DNA of 64,000 bases from Duganella sp. (GCA_026225475.1 JAMFSU010000018.1:60389-124388); one strand, 5' to 3'; numbered from the stretch's first letter, positions 46,354 through 56,050 are shown. Notes: generated from the sequence alone by a model not told the origin. Translations and numbers: made by a program.

Positions 46354-49300
46354 TTAAGGAGTTTTTTTGTCTGGCGATGGGCCTGCATTGCTGCCTTGGT
46401 TGAACAGAGGGGTGATACTCCAACCATACTTCGTTCTTTGGGCGACGAAGTACTCGGAATGCAAATTTTTTGCGCTATAACCGACCTCCTCCTTGGCATT
46501 CATATCACCTCGACAAGCTGAAAAAATAACCTCTTCATATCTTGAGAAGTCCGGATTGTTTCGAATCATGTCGAATACATCGGATAGTTTCAGTGATGAT
46601 TGCCAAAAAAATCTTCCTTTGACAGTGAGTACGTCCGTGTATGTTCCGGTAGTTTTTTTTCGATTGTTATCGATGGCATTCGTTATGGATTTAGTGTCTT
46701 CTTTAGTTGCGTCTCGGTATTCACCGCCGCCATATCGTCCAATTTCATAGTCCATGACTTCGCCGATCCGGTCCACTCCCTGTACAGAGATTGGATTGCC
46801 CGAGGCATGATACTGACTGTTTTTGCTTTTGTATTTATATTCATTGACTTTATAACCAGACTTATCGACAGTCGCAAAGGGCAACCAATCGTCATCGTTG
46901 ATGAACTCAATTCCAGGATCATTGAGATATCGCCCGTGCGGGCCTAAAAAATCTAATTTGATATTTTCGGGAATTGATGTCGAGATAGTCGAACTCTTAA
47001 AGCCTCCATGAGCAGTGAGATATAAACGCTTGGCCGGCCTGCTGGATCGATATAAGTTGAATTTTCCAGCTATATTTTTTTTATAAATTTTCGTTTTGCT
47101 TTGGGACGTATTTTCATCAAGGATGAGCTTGCCGTCGTTACTTGCTGTGCCAAGTTTTTTTCGGGAGGACATTTTTGCAGCTACTGATTTGATCTTCAGA
47201 TCTTTTATCTGTTCAAATACCTCCTCATTATACCATTTTGCTGGAGAAAGCATCTTTACATTGGGTTTGTAATCGAAAGGACCAAGCATAGAACTGCTGG
47301 AAAATTTCGCATTGGCAGGGCCACCGGTGATTTCTTGGAATTTCACTAACATGGATGGGTATTTGTCAAAATACGACCTCATCTGGGCAGCCCATTCGTA
47401 CTCGCTATCGATAATGAAGGGCTGCTCCACGTTCCAATTCTGGAATTGAGCCGGGGTCAGATCGATTGCCATTCGTTGTCCCTTATAGGTTGCAAAGACG
47501 ACAAAATGACTCTGTAGGCCACCGTCATTTTCAAAAGCTTTTTCCCAAATGCCCATATTGCCTAGTCGTACATTAGTGATTCCCGGCATCTGTTTTAGGT
47601 GAGGTGCAAGTTTCTTGACCGCGTGCTCACTCGTTTCTTTCAGATTGTTGACAATGTTGTTGAATTCAGGAAATTCAGTTTGGATCTTTGTCTTAAAATC
47701 AGCAATGATCTCTAGCTGACTTTGCTTCATCATCGGTCTCGGTGGTACATAGAGTTCTTCGGCCTTGAATGTAACTTTGCGCAGATTTTTTCTTGAGTGA
47801 AATTCGTATGGAATTTTTTCTAAACGCATACTCTTCGCCATCGCCATCATCTCGTGACCAGCGACCACTTTTAGCCCCTGAGGGGAGCCAGTGACGGTGA
47901 CCGGAGGCATCCAAGCACCGTGGTCCAAGTCGTATTGCAATGATTCTTGCAAAACGGAATTGAGCGGCCTGTCGTCGACAAAAAACTGATCAAAAGGGGC
48001 GTAAGGTTGCGGATCTATACCCGTCTTCCATGTCTTGATCTCAGTAACATCATAGTGTCTTGGCTGCCATGTATTTCCGCTTTCGATGTCAATAAAATCC
48101 TCATCGTTGTACAGAAGATAATGCTGTTCACTTGTGGCGGGATCATGATAGCTATAGAAATGCTCCTTGTTGGCTTCGTAAATTTCGACATATTGATGCG
48201 GGACTTCATGCGCAGAATTGGCGAGCGTTATCTTGATCGGTGTATTGAAATTGGCTTTATCTCCTGCCAACAGCGCGGCATGCGATTGCCCAATTTTGGC
48301 TGAATCGGCGATGCCTTCCTTGAGATAATTTGTGATTTCGACGTCAGGAAAATTTGCTGCAGACAATCTGACAGAAGCGTCAAAAACAACCATGACCAGA
48401 ATGTTTGCGATATCGGACTCGGTCTGGAATTCTGCTTGAGCCAACTCTTCATCATTGTCAGGGGCTAAAACTTTGAAAATGTCGAGTGATAACGTAATGA
48501 AAGGTCCGACTGGATCGGGGAAAACACTATCGACTGCCTTGAAATAGTCGATCATGGCATCTCGATAGACTTCGTTGTTGGATTTAATCAGGAGGTCGCT
48601 TTCTGAATACATCCGTTCTTTTTGTCTTTGCTTGATTGCTTCCAATACCTGCAATTTAATGACCTTCTTCTTTGCCCATATCGCATTCGGATCAATGGTT
48701 TTGTTTTCCACCCGCTTTCTCAGTCCAGTTTGCAAAATGGAGTCGTTGAGATCGCTTAAACCAAAATGGTTAGTGATCATTTTTTTCTGATCCCCCATGA
48801 GGATATTGTCTATCCAAGCCCGCAGCTGTTGAACGTTGGGGAATTCCCTGGCGCAATATGCACGTGGCATATAAAGCACGATTTTTCCAATAGAGTTCTC
48901 TTGAAAAACTAGCATATCGGTAGCTGTGCTACCGTGGATATCAAACAGGCTGACGGTTACCTGCGACGTACTATTGTCTGTAAAGAGGCCGAATCCGCGG
49001 AGCAGTACATTTTTTCCTACCTCCGTCAAATCGGACTTATGAAGAGTCATCGCAAGTGTTCGTGCGTTCCGTAGTTCCTCCGATTTATTGTTCTGTTCAC
49101 TGTTCCAATAGGCATCCAGTGCCGGTATATAGATATTGTTATAAAAGTTCATTTCACGGACCATCTCCATGAACCCGAGTGGGCTTATCTTGAGGCTATG
49201 GGCGGTGTCAAAAGCACCGCTTGGTTGATAGCTGTTTGGGTAGAATCCCCACGAATTTTCGTCCACACCAATTCGGTCGGTCGTAGAAACCTCAACATTT

Positions 49301-50979
49301 CTCAATAAGCGCTCGGTCAGTGTGGAACTGTCGCTGGCAATTACGTTGGCTTGTTGTAATTGTCCTGACTCCCATATTTGCGTGTTGAAGTGGTAGAGCG
49401 TAATGGCATTAGGGTCGATTTCAAGATTCAATTTTTCTTTAAATTTTTTCTTGAGTGCGTCGGTTGCCATTTGTTCGATTGTTGGGAAATTTCCGCTCGT
49501 TAAATTAAGTGGACTGTTTTCATTTTTCCAGAATTTATCATCCGGGATGGCGTTGATATCCGTCCTGAAAATCCATGAAAAATCATTCTTCATTTTTGAG
49601 TTTTTCAAGAAACTGAGATGATGTTTCAGGTTACTAATTTCCTTGCGGGAACCATTGTTACGGTCGACGCTGTCGCGCTGTGCTGCCAATTTAATTTGTT
49701 GGCTCGAAACATCAATTGGCAGATTCCAGCTTCTAGAATTTGGACCCTGAGCTAGCGCAATTTTGACGCCAATTTTCAATTTTGAGAGTCCAGGGTTTGT
49801 TGACCCTGCTCTTATCAACTCATGCTTGAATTTAAAATTTTTATCATCACGATAGAAAAGGGCAACGTAAGGTACAAATTTTATGTTTTTTGCATTTATC
49901 GTTTCATTCGTCAAGGCTGAAAAATCGGTATTTTGATAAAACTCGACGGCATTATTGAACGCGTGCTGTGTCGGTTCAACCGATAGTTTTTCACTTATAT
50001 TCGGAAGGCTGAGAAACTGATCCAGGGGATATGAGTCAGGGTATTGTTGTTCAAAGAGTGCTTGCAGTTTGTTCACGCAATTCTGTATGTCAGCTTTAAC
50101 TGCTATTGATTGGTTGTCGCCTAATGCCGAGAATTGTTCAATTTTCTGTGCTATTTCTATCATTTCAGAAAATTGGTCTTTTTTAAACCTATTCTTTGCA
50201 TGGTTTTTGATGCTGATAAAGGCAATGTCAGGGTCGAACATTAACCTAGGGAGCTCGTCCAAAGCGATTTGCCAAGATGGATGGTCAAATATTGATTTTT
50301 TTGGGAATAGTTTCTTACTAAAAATATTTTTTAGTTTTTCATAGTCGCTAAAAATCCATAATTTCGCTGCAGTCGTCATCTCGCTGGAGACTACAGAAAT
50401 TGAACTATTTAGAGGGGCGGCAATGTCTCTTATCGAGATGGAGGATGCCTCAATCGTTTCGTTATCTGTTTGGTTGGCTTGATGCGCGTGCGATTGTGGT
50501 TCTACCATTTGAAACGGCGACACGATCTTTGAACGCAGATGATCAAAATTGTCTGCATGACGCGTGAGTGATCGCGCTTCTGCCATTGGAAGTGGCGACA
50601 CGATTTGTGAAAATACATGATCAAAAACGCGCAGTGGGGCTGCGATGACCTCTGGCATTTTCCATGCTGCGTTGGCCGCGACGGCACCGCTCTCTAAATT
50701 CGTTTGCTCAATGCCATCAAGCGCTTGTGTCTCGGTGGTCGGGGTTTTTGCAGCCGCTGGTGCGGTACCAGCCGTGATTCTATGCTGCGGGGCAAGACTG
50801 AGGTGGCACAACAACAATAGGGCGATGGCCGTTGGTTGCTGTTCTGGCGTAAATTCAAACGGTGTTTCCTCTGGTTCCAATCGAGGCGTGACGTTGTTCC
50901 TGAGGTATTTATGCGCACTATTTTCGTGTTTTCCTCGCGCTTTCTTTCGCCCCTTGTAGTAACTCGATTCGTGGCCCAT
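46354..50979 (-). CDS. Giant toxin-like protein (DUF6543 / dermonecrotic-toxin type) with ParB-like segment and Stv-like H/C C-terminal module
   Basis: A 1541-residue protein starting at ATG 50979 with GGAAAA upstream. No signal peptide is evident; the N-terminus is basic and disordered, with a 26-residue tandem repeat (residues 119-144 and 145-170). The middle has DUF6543-like features (DPNAITLYHF, TLTERLLRNVE, DIHGSTATDMLVF, LRAWIDNILMG). Near residue 1042 a segment reads like a ParB/Srx loop (WMPPVTVTG, VAGHEMMAMAKSM, LEKIPYEF). Residues ~1318-1500 carry LTAHGGF (His1324), LGPHGRYLNDPG and VIFSACRGD (Cys1489), the arrangement of the Stv putative-adhesin domain and of clan-CD cysteine peptidases. 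The DNA is visibly AT-rich compared with neighbours and no immunity gene is adjacent, suggesting acquisition and a eukaryotic or niche target. Domain names are by pattern, not by search. Confidence 0.6.
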   Translation of the reverse strand: MGHESSYYKGRKKARGKHENSAHKYLRNNVTPRLEPEETPFEFTPEQQPTAIALLLLCHLSLAPQHRITAGTAPAAAKTPTTETQALDGIEQTNLESGAVAANAAWKMPEVIAAPLRVFDHVFSQIVSPLPMAEARSLTRHADNFDHLRSKIVSPFQMVEPQSHAHQANQTDNETIEASSISIRDIAAPLNSSISVVSSEMTTAAKLWIFSDYEKLKNIFSKKLFPKKSIFDHPSWQIALDELPRLMFDPDIAFISIKNHAKNRFKKDQFSEMIEIAQKIEQFSALGDNQSIAVKADIQNCVNKLQALFEQQYPDSYPLDQFLSLPNISEKLSVEPTQHAFNNAVEFYQNTDFSALTNETINAKNIKFVPYVALFYRDDKNFKFKHELIRAGSTNPGLSKLKIGVKIALAQGPNSRSWNLPIDVSSQQIKLAAQRDSVDRNNGSRKEISNLKHHLSFLKNSKMKNDFSWIFRTDINAIPDDKFWKNENSPLNLTSGNFPTIEQMATDALKKKFKEKLNLEIDPNAITLYHFNTQIWESGQLQQANVIASDSSTLTERLLRNVEVSTTDRIGVDENSWGFYPNSYQPSGAFDTAHSLKISPLGFMEMVREMNFYNNIYIPALDAYWNSEQNNKSEELRNARTLAMTLHKSDLTEVGKNVLLRGFGLFTDNSTSQVTVSLFDIHGSTATDMLVFQENSIGKIVLYMPRAYCAREFPNVQQLRAWIDNILMGDQKKMITNHFGLSDLNDSILQTGLRKRVENKTIDPNAIWAKKKVIKLQVLEAIKQRQKERMYSESDLLIKSNNEVYRDAMIDYFKAVDSVFPDPVGPFITLSLDIFKVLAPDNDEELAQAEFQTESDIANILVMVVFDASVRLSAANFPDVEITNYLKEGIADSAKIGQSHAALLAGDKANFNTPIKITLANSAHEVPHQYVEIYEANKEHFYSYHDPATSEQHYLLYNDEDFIDIESGNTWQPRHYDVTEIKTWKTGIDPQPYAPFDQFFVDDRPLNSVLQESLQYDLDHGAWMPPVTVTGSPQGLKVVAGHEMMAMAKSMRLEKIPYEFHSRKNLRKVTFKAEELYVPPRPMMKQSQLEIIADFKTKIQTEFPEFNNIVNNLKETSEHAVKKLAPHLKQMPGITNVRLGNMGIWEKAFENDGGLQSHFVVFATYKGQRMAIDLTPAQFQNWNVEQPFIIDSEYEWAAQMRSYFDKYPSMLVKFQEITGGPANAKFSSSSMLGPFDYKPNVKMLSPAKWYNEEVFEQIKDLKIKSVAAKMSSRKKLGTASNDGKLILDENTSQSKTKIYKKNIAGKFNLYRSSRPAKRLYLTAHGGFKSSTISTSIPENIKLDFLGPHGRYLNDPGIEFINDDDWLPFATVDKSGYKVNEYKYKSKNSQYHASGNPISVQGVDRIGEVMDYEIGRYGGGEYRDATKEDTKSITNAIDNNRKKTTGTYTDVLTVKGRFFWQSSLKLSDVFDMIRNNPDFSRYEEVIFSACRGDMNAKEEVGYSAKNLHSEYFVAQRTKYGWSITPLFNQGSNAGPSPDKKTP

Positions 50980-51166
50980 GATTTTTCCGTGACAAGATTA
51001 TTACAAATCCGATGTCGAACGTGATTAATACCTTGCACTGTGAATATCGCCGGTTGTATCGTGTGCGTCACAAAGCTGATGCGAGGATGGTACTCAGTGT
51101 TGTCTAAAACAGATGAAATATGGTTGGAGAGTCTGAATAAGGATTGATGCTTCCCGTTGAGCCTGC

Positions 51167-51184
51167 TTTTTTTTGGGGGGGGGG
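51167..51184. repeat. Homopolymeric tract T8G10
   Basis: Eight T followed by ten G on the plus strand, ending 196 bp before the start of the giant toxin-like gene. Such tracts are prone to length change during replication. Confidence 0.8.
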
Positions 51185-51304
51185 CGTAGCAGGCTGGCAG
51201 GCAGGATCGGTAAAAAGCACGCTCCTTCGTTGCGTCACGGAGATTGACAAGGTGGATTGGAGCAAGCGTCAACGCATGTGACGTGCATGTGAACGGGATA
51301 TACG

Positions 51305-51338
51305 AAAAAAATGAGCCGCAGTAGCGGCTCATTTTTTT
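51305..51338. terminator. Bidirectional terminator downstream of tal
   Basis: TGAGCCGC pairs with GCGGCTCA around AGTA, flanked by A7 and T7. On the minus strand it ends the pgi-zwf-hexR-AGE-tal transcript 84 nt after the tal stop. Confidence 0.88.
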
Positions 51339-51421
51339 AGCAACAAGACCCAATGTGCGGGTGTTCCATCGCGTATTTAACGCGCACACTGCATCAGAGA
51401 TGATGTAGATGCTGCGTAGAT

Positions 51422-52360
51422 TTACTCAATCTGGTTCTTGATGATTTGCGTCAGCATAACCGTGTCGGTACAAAACTGCCGAATGCCCTCGGCCAGCTTT
51501 TCGGTAGCCATGGCGTCATTGTTCATATACAAACGGAAGTCGCTTTCATTGAACAGCGATTGTTTTAGATTGCTCTTGAGCAGCTTTTCCTTGCTCAGCT
51601 TGCGTTCGACCGGTGCATCGCTTTCTGACAGCTTCTTGAGCAAGTCCGGGCTGATGGTCAGCAGATCGCAGCCCGCCAGTTCCAGGATTTGTGAGGTATT
51701 ACGGAAGCTCGCGCCCATGACTTCAGTGCGATAGTCAAAGTAACGGTAATAATCATAAATACCGCGCACCGACTGGACGCCAGGATCATCGGCGCCAGTG
51801 TAATCCTGACCAGTGGATTTCTTGTACCAGTCGTAGATGCGGCCGACAAATGGTGAAATCAATTGCACATTGGCTTCAGCGCAGGCAATGGCTTGCGGCA
51901 TCGAAAACAGCAAGGTCATATTGCAGTGGATGCCTTCCTTTTCCAGTACTTCGGCAGCACGGATGCCTTCCCAGGTTGAGGCAATCTTGATCAGGATGCG
52001 GTCGCGCCGTATACCAGCGTATTCATACAGTTTGATCAGCGCGCGGCCCTTGGCAATGGTGCCGTGGGTGTCGAAGGACAGATGCGCATCGGTTTCGGTG
52101 GAGACGCGTCCGGGAATGATCTTGAGGATTTCCAGGCCAAATGCCACCAGCAACTGATCGATGATTTCATCGGTGCTGGCGTAGCGATTGTTGCGCACGG
52201 TCTTTTCCAGCAAAGGCTTGTACTCATCCTTTTGCACCGCTTTGAGAATGAGCGACGGATTGGTCGTGGCATCACGCGGCGAAAATGCCTTCATGGTCTG
52301 GAAGTCACCCGTATCTGCAACAATAGTGGTGAATTGCTTGAGCTGTTCTAACTGGTTCAT
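51422..52360 (-). CDS. tal: Transaldolase
   Basis: A 312-residue class I (TalB-type) aldolase. Schiff-base Lys125 lies in [12 protein letters not shown], and Asp16 in the VADTGDF strand matches the catalytic Asp17 of Tal[13 protein letters not shown] is also diagnostic. It moves dihydroxyacetone units between sedoheptulose-7-phosphate and glyceraldehyde-3-phosphate. It is last in the pgi-zwf-hexR-AGE-tal unit, 55 bp after the AGE-family gene. Confidence 0.95.
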   Translation of the reverse strand: MNQLEQLKQFTTIVADTGDFQTMKAFSPRDATTNPSLILKAVQKDEYKPLLEKTVRNNRYASTDEIIDQLLVAFGLEILKIIPGRVSTETDAHLSFDTHGTIAKGRALIKLYEYAGIRRDRILIKIASTWEGIRAAEVLEKEGIHCNMTLLFSMPQAIACAEANVQLISPFVGRIYDWYKKSTGQDYTGADDPGVQSVRGIYDYYRYFDYRTEVMGASFRNTSQILELAGCDLLTISPDLLKKLSESDAPVERKLSKEKLLKSNLKQSLFNESDFRLYMNNDAMATEKLAEGIRQFCTDTVMLTQIIKNQIE

Positions 52361-52415
52361 GGTGGTTTATCTCATCGGTAAGGACCAACTTGCATTTTAC
52401 GTAAATCCGGCGGCG

Positions 52416-53639
52416 CTATCGTCTTTTCGGCAACGGCGCGCCAATGGCATTCAATGCTTCCAGGTAAGCGCCGAGCGGATGGTAGAAGTCGGTCTTGCCA
52501 TGTGGCGGTTTTTCGGGGCCGTAACGGGTATTGTCGCGCTGCAGGATCCGGTACCAGCCGCCACGCTCCTGGTCGATCAGGTGTTGCATGCTGTATTGCC
52601 ACAGTTGATCATAAATTTCCCAGTAAATCGCAACGCCGGTGCGTTGCGCCAGCAACGCGGCAGTCGCCAGCGACTCAGCCTGCACCCAGAAATATTTGTC
52701 GCCGTCGCACACGCGCATGTCGGGCGCGATACCATAGAACAATCCGCCATGCTCCTCATCCCAGGCCACCGGAATGGTGGCGTCGAACAGGGCTTGCGCG
52801 CGCGGCGCCAACCAACTGGCATCGTTCTGCAAATGTTCGGCATGGCGCTCCAGGATCAACAACAGCTTGGCCCATTCGGTCATGTGGCCGGGTTGATAGC
52901 CCCAGGGCCGGAACATGTTGGTGTTGTCGTGGCGGTTGTAGTCCCAGTCGATACGCCAATCAGCGTGATAATGCTCCCAGATCCAGCCATTGGCCAGCGC
53001 TGCCTGGCGTACCGTGATGTTGCGCGCCAATTGTTCAGCGCGTTGCAGATAGCGCGGCTCGCCGCTGGCTTCGAAGGCCGCCAGCAAGGCTTCGCAACTA
53101 TGCATGTTGGCATTTTGGCCACGATAGGACGATACTTCGCCGGCCGCTGTTGCTTCATCTGCATACAGGCCGTGTTGCTCCGACCAGAACAGCTTTTCCA
53201 TCAGTGCGAACGTGGCAGCGATAAACGGCCGCGCTTCTTCGATACCGATTTCCAGCGCATGCGCATAGGCCAGCAACACAAATGCCAGACCGTAGCAATG
53301 TTGTGTGCGGTCGCTGGCGACGCCATCGGTCAGCACCCAGGCATAGCCGCCGTAATCAGCCTGCCAGTGCTTCTCTTGCAGAAAGCGCAGACCGTGACGC
53401 GCCGCCTCGCGATGGTGTTCGTCAGCCGTGAAGCGGTAGGCCAATGCGTGGCAGAACACCATGCGCGTGCTATTGACCAGATGGCGGCTGGCACCATCGT
53501 AGACGCTGCCATCATCGTTGAGATAGTGGAAAAATCCACCTTCGGGATCGAAGGCATGAGTGTCAAAAAAATGGATGTCGCGTTGCAACCGTTCGTGCAA
53601 GAAAGCGGGATCGCGGAAGGAGAGTGTAGTCGTTGCCAT
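52416..53639 (-). CDS. AGE-family sugar epimerase/isomerase (mannose isomerase-like)
   Basis: A 407-residue protein with the (alpha/alpha)6-barrel pattern of N-acylglucosamine 2-epimerases and YihS/ManI aldose-ketose isomerases. Conserved histidines are in QNANMHSCEALLAAFEA, GHMTEWAKLLL and KTDFYHPLGAY. It could interconvert mannose and fructose or glucose-related sugars. It lies between hexR and tal, where a 6-phosphogluconolactonase gene might be expected. The gap to hexR is 20 bp. Confidence 0.85.
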   Translation of the reverse strand: MATTTLSFRDPAFLHERLQRDIHFFDTHAFDPEGGFFHYLNDDGSVYDGASRHLVNSTRMVFCHALAYRFTADEHHREAARHGLRFLQEKHWQADYGGYAWVLTDGVASDRTQHCYGLAFVLLAYAHALEIGIEEARPFIAATFALMEKLFWSEQHGLYADEATAAGEVSSYRGQNANMHSCEALLAAFEASGEPRYLQRAEQLARNITVRQAALANGWIWEHYHADWRIDWDYNRHDNTNMFRPWGYQPGHMTEWAKLLLILERHAEHLQNDASWLAPRAQALFDATIPVAWDEEHGGLFYGIAPDMRVCDGDKYFWVQAESLATAALLAQRTGVAIYWEIYDQLWQYSMQHLIDQERGGWYRILQRDNTRYGPEKPPHGKTDFYHPLGAYLEALNAIGAPLPKRR

Positions 53640-53659
53640 GAGGAAAAATCAGAAAAGGA

Positions 53660-54514
53660 TCAACGGAAAAACGAATCGAACTGCATATCGAATTTTTGCA
53701 GCGATTTCTGTGCATTCTGCATCTTTTTGCGGAATTCCGGGCCGCGTCGCAAGGCCAGGCCGACTGCCAGGATGTCGATCACCACCAAATGCGCCAAACG
53801 GGCCGAAATCGGCGTGTAGGGATCGATATTGAAACTCAGGTCAATCGGCACCAATACCGTTGCCAGTTCGGCCAGCGGCGTACCGCTCGGTCCCAGTACG
53901 ATGATATCGGCACCGCCACGGCGCGCCAGTTGTACACTGCGCAACAGCGCAGCATTGCCGCCACGCTGGGAGATCGCCACTACCGCATCGCCCGGCTTGA
54001 GCAAGGCCGCGGCGATACTGTGGATGTGCGGATCGGAGTAAGCCACGGTTGGCACACCCGAGCGGAAGAACTTGTGCTGCGCATCGTTGGCGACGATGCC
54101 GGAGGTGCCTTGGCCGTAAAACTCGATCTTGCTGGCGCGTGCCAGCACGTCCAGCGCCAGTTGGATGGCGTCGGGATCGAGATGGTTGCGCAAGTCCAGC
54201 AAGGTATTGATGGAACGGCTGCAAATCTTGTTGACCAGATCCACCGCAAGATCATCTTGACCCAGCGATTCGTTCGCGCCAGGCAAGGCCAGCGCCAGGC
54301 TTTGTGCCAGTTTCAGCTTGAAGTCATGCCAGCCCTCGTAACCGATGGCACGGCAAAAGCGGATCACGGTCGGCTCCGACACTTCGGCATTCTTGGCCAG
54401 CGCGGTCAGGTTCTCTGCCAGCGCCAGTTGTGGATTGGCCAGGATGGCGGCCGCCACCTTCTTCTCCGATTTGGAGAGGGCGTCGATATGCGTGCGGATC
54501 GAGTCGAGTAGCAT
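53660..54514 (-). CDS. hexR: RpiR-family regulator HexR
   Basis: A 284-residue repressor with an N-terminal RpiR helix-turn-helix (LTALAKNAEVSEPTVIRFCRAIGYEGWHDFK, in part) and a C-terminal SIS sugar-phosphate-binding domain (FYGQGTSGIVANDA, VVAISQRGGNAAL). HexR controls zwf, edd and related genes and is released by 2-keto-3-deoxy-6-phosphogluconate. Here it is inside the unit it should control, and three palindromes of HexR type lie in the pgi/edd spacer. Confidence 0.93.
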   Translation of the reverse strand: MLLDSIRTHIDALSKSEKKVAAAILANPQLALAENLTALAKNAEVSEPTVIRFCRAIGYEGWHDFKLKLAQSLALALPGANESLGQDDLAVDLVNKICSRSINTLLDLRNHLDPDAIQLALDVLARASKIEFYGQGTSGIVANDAQHKFFRSGVPTVAYSDPHIHSIAAALLKPGDAVVAISQRGGNAALLRSVQLARRGGADIIVLGPSGTPLAELATVLVPIDLSFNIDPYTPISARLAHLVVIDILAVGLALRRGPEFRKKMQNAQKSLQKFDMQFDSFFR

Positions 54515-54523
54515 AGTGATGGC

Positions 54524-55996
54524 TTAGACTTCCGGCAATGCTTCTTCGCGCCACTGCAGTCCGTCGCGGCCGATCAGTGCACTGGCAGCGGCCGGACCCC
54601 AGGTGCCGGCACTGTAGGGAATCGGATCACTTTCTTCCTGCTCCCAGTGATTGAGGATAGGCTCGACCCATTCCCATGCCGCTTCCAGTTCATCGCTGCG
54701 CATGAACAGTGTCAACTGACCGCGCAACACGTCCAGCAGCAGACGCTCGTAGGCTTCCATGCGCGGCGTCTTGAACTTTTCACGGAAATCCAGTTCCAGT
54801 TCGACCGGTTTGAGGCGCATGCCGTCACCGGGCGTCTTGGCCATCAGGTTCATGTGCAAGCCTTCGTCTGGTTGCAGGCGGATCACCAGGCAGTTGGGCG
54901 TATTGCTATTGCTGTTCTGCGCGAAGATCGAATGCGGCACGCTCTTGAAGCGCACCACGATCTCGGCGAGCTGGTCGGCCATGCGTTTGCCGGTGCGCAA
55001 ATAGAACGGCACGCCGGCCCAGCGCCAGGTGTCGATCTCCGCCTTGACGGCGACAAAGGTTTCGGTGCGCGAATCGGGATTGGCGTCTTCTTCTTTGCGG
55101 TAGCCGGGCACGGCAACGCCATTGACATGGCCGGCGCGGTATTGGCCGCGCACCACGTTCATGGCCAGCGTGGTCGGGGTGAAGCGTTTGAGTGAGCGCA
55201 AGACCTTGAGTTTTTCGTCGCGCACGGCATCGGCCGAATTGGATACTGGTGGTTCCATGGCGACGATGCATAACAATTGCAGCAAATGGTTTTGCAGCAT
55301 GTCACGCAATGCGCCGGAGGTATCGTAATAGTCGAAGCGGCCACCGACGCCAAGTTCTTCGGCAATCGTGATCTGTACATCGGAAATCCATTCGCGCCGC
55401 CACAGCGGTTCAAATAGCACATTGCCAAAGCGCAGCGCCAGCAGATTTTGCACGGCCTCTTTACCAAGGTAATGGTCGATGCGGAAAATCTGCGACTCGT
55501 TGAAATAGCGGCCAACCTCGGCATTGATTTCCTTGGCGCTCTGCAGGTCGTGACCCAGCGGCTTTTCCAGCACCACGCGCGAGTTTGGCGTGGCCAGTTT
55601 GGATTGCGACAGATTGTCGCAAATCATCGAAAACAAGGTTGGCGGCGTCGCCAGATAAAACACGCGCGAAATGCTGGCATCGTCGCGCAGCACTGCGGCC
55701 AGATTCTGATAGGACGCGGGTTCCTTGGCATTGAGCGAGACGTATTGAATGCGCCCGCAAAAGCGCTGCCACACTTCCGCATCCAGTGTGGCGCTGCTGA
55801 TATGCGGTTTGGATTGCTGTTCGACGACCTGGACGAATTCTTCGTTGCTCTTGCTGTCGCGGCCCAGACAAAGAATGCGTGCCGTCGGCGGCAGATCGCG
55901 AGCACGGTCGCGCGCATACAGTGCCGGCAGCAGTTTGCGCATTGCCAGATCGCCGGTGCCGCCAAATAAAACCAAATCAAAGTCAGAAATAGCCAT
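54524..55996 (-). CDS. zwf: Glucose-6-phosphate 1-dehydrogenase
   Basis: A 490-residue enzyme oxidising glucose-6-phosphate to 6-phosphogluconolactone with NADP/NAD. The coenzyme loop is LFGGTGDLAMRKL, and RIDHYLGKEAVQNLL is the substrate-binding signature with the catalytic His. It lies 9 bp upstream of hexR and 54 bp after pgi on the same strand. Confidence 0.95.
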   Translation of the reverse strand: MAISDFDLVLFGGTGDLAMRKLLPALYARDRARDLPPTARILCLGRDSKSNEEFVQVVEQQSKPHISSATLDAEVWQRFCGRIQYVSLNAKEPASYQNLAAVLRDDASISRVFYLATPPTLFSMICDNLSQSKLATPNSRVVLEKPLGHDLQSAKEINAEVGRYFNESQIFRIDHYLGKEAVQNLLALRFGNVLFEPLWRREWISDVQITIAEELGVGGRFDYYDTSGALRDMLQNHLLQLLCIVAMEPPVSNSADAVRDEKLKVLRSLKRFTPTTLAMNVVRGQYRAGHVNGVAVPGYRKEEDANPDSRTETFVAVKAEIDTWRWAGVPFYLRTGKRMADQLAEIVVRFKSVPHSIFAQNSNSNTPNCLVIRLQPDEGLHMNLMAKTPGDGMRLKPVELELDFREKFKTPRMEAYERLLLDVLRGQLTLFMRSDELEAAWEWVEPILNHWEQEESDPIPYSAGTWGPAAASALIGRDGLQWREEALPEV

Positions 55997-56050
55997 AGCT
56001 GTGTTTTCTCGTTGGGTTATTGCTTAGGTTCTTGTCAGGTGCTGGTGATG

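Larger units (their letters stand above)
50980..51421. other. Upstream region of the giant gene, with T8G10 tract
   Basis: 442 bp with no credible gene; the 231-codon minus frame covering it runs into the toxin gene in another frame. It holds the promoter of the giant gene, a T8G10 run at 51167-51184 and a bidirectional terminator at 51305-51338. Confidence 0.5.

Noticed and set aside
52188..53819. 543-codon plus frame across the tal and AGE-family genes
   Set aside because: Both minus-strand genes have intact catalytic motifs; the plus frame overlaps two real genes and has no recognisable domain.
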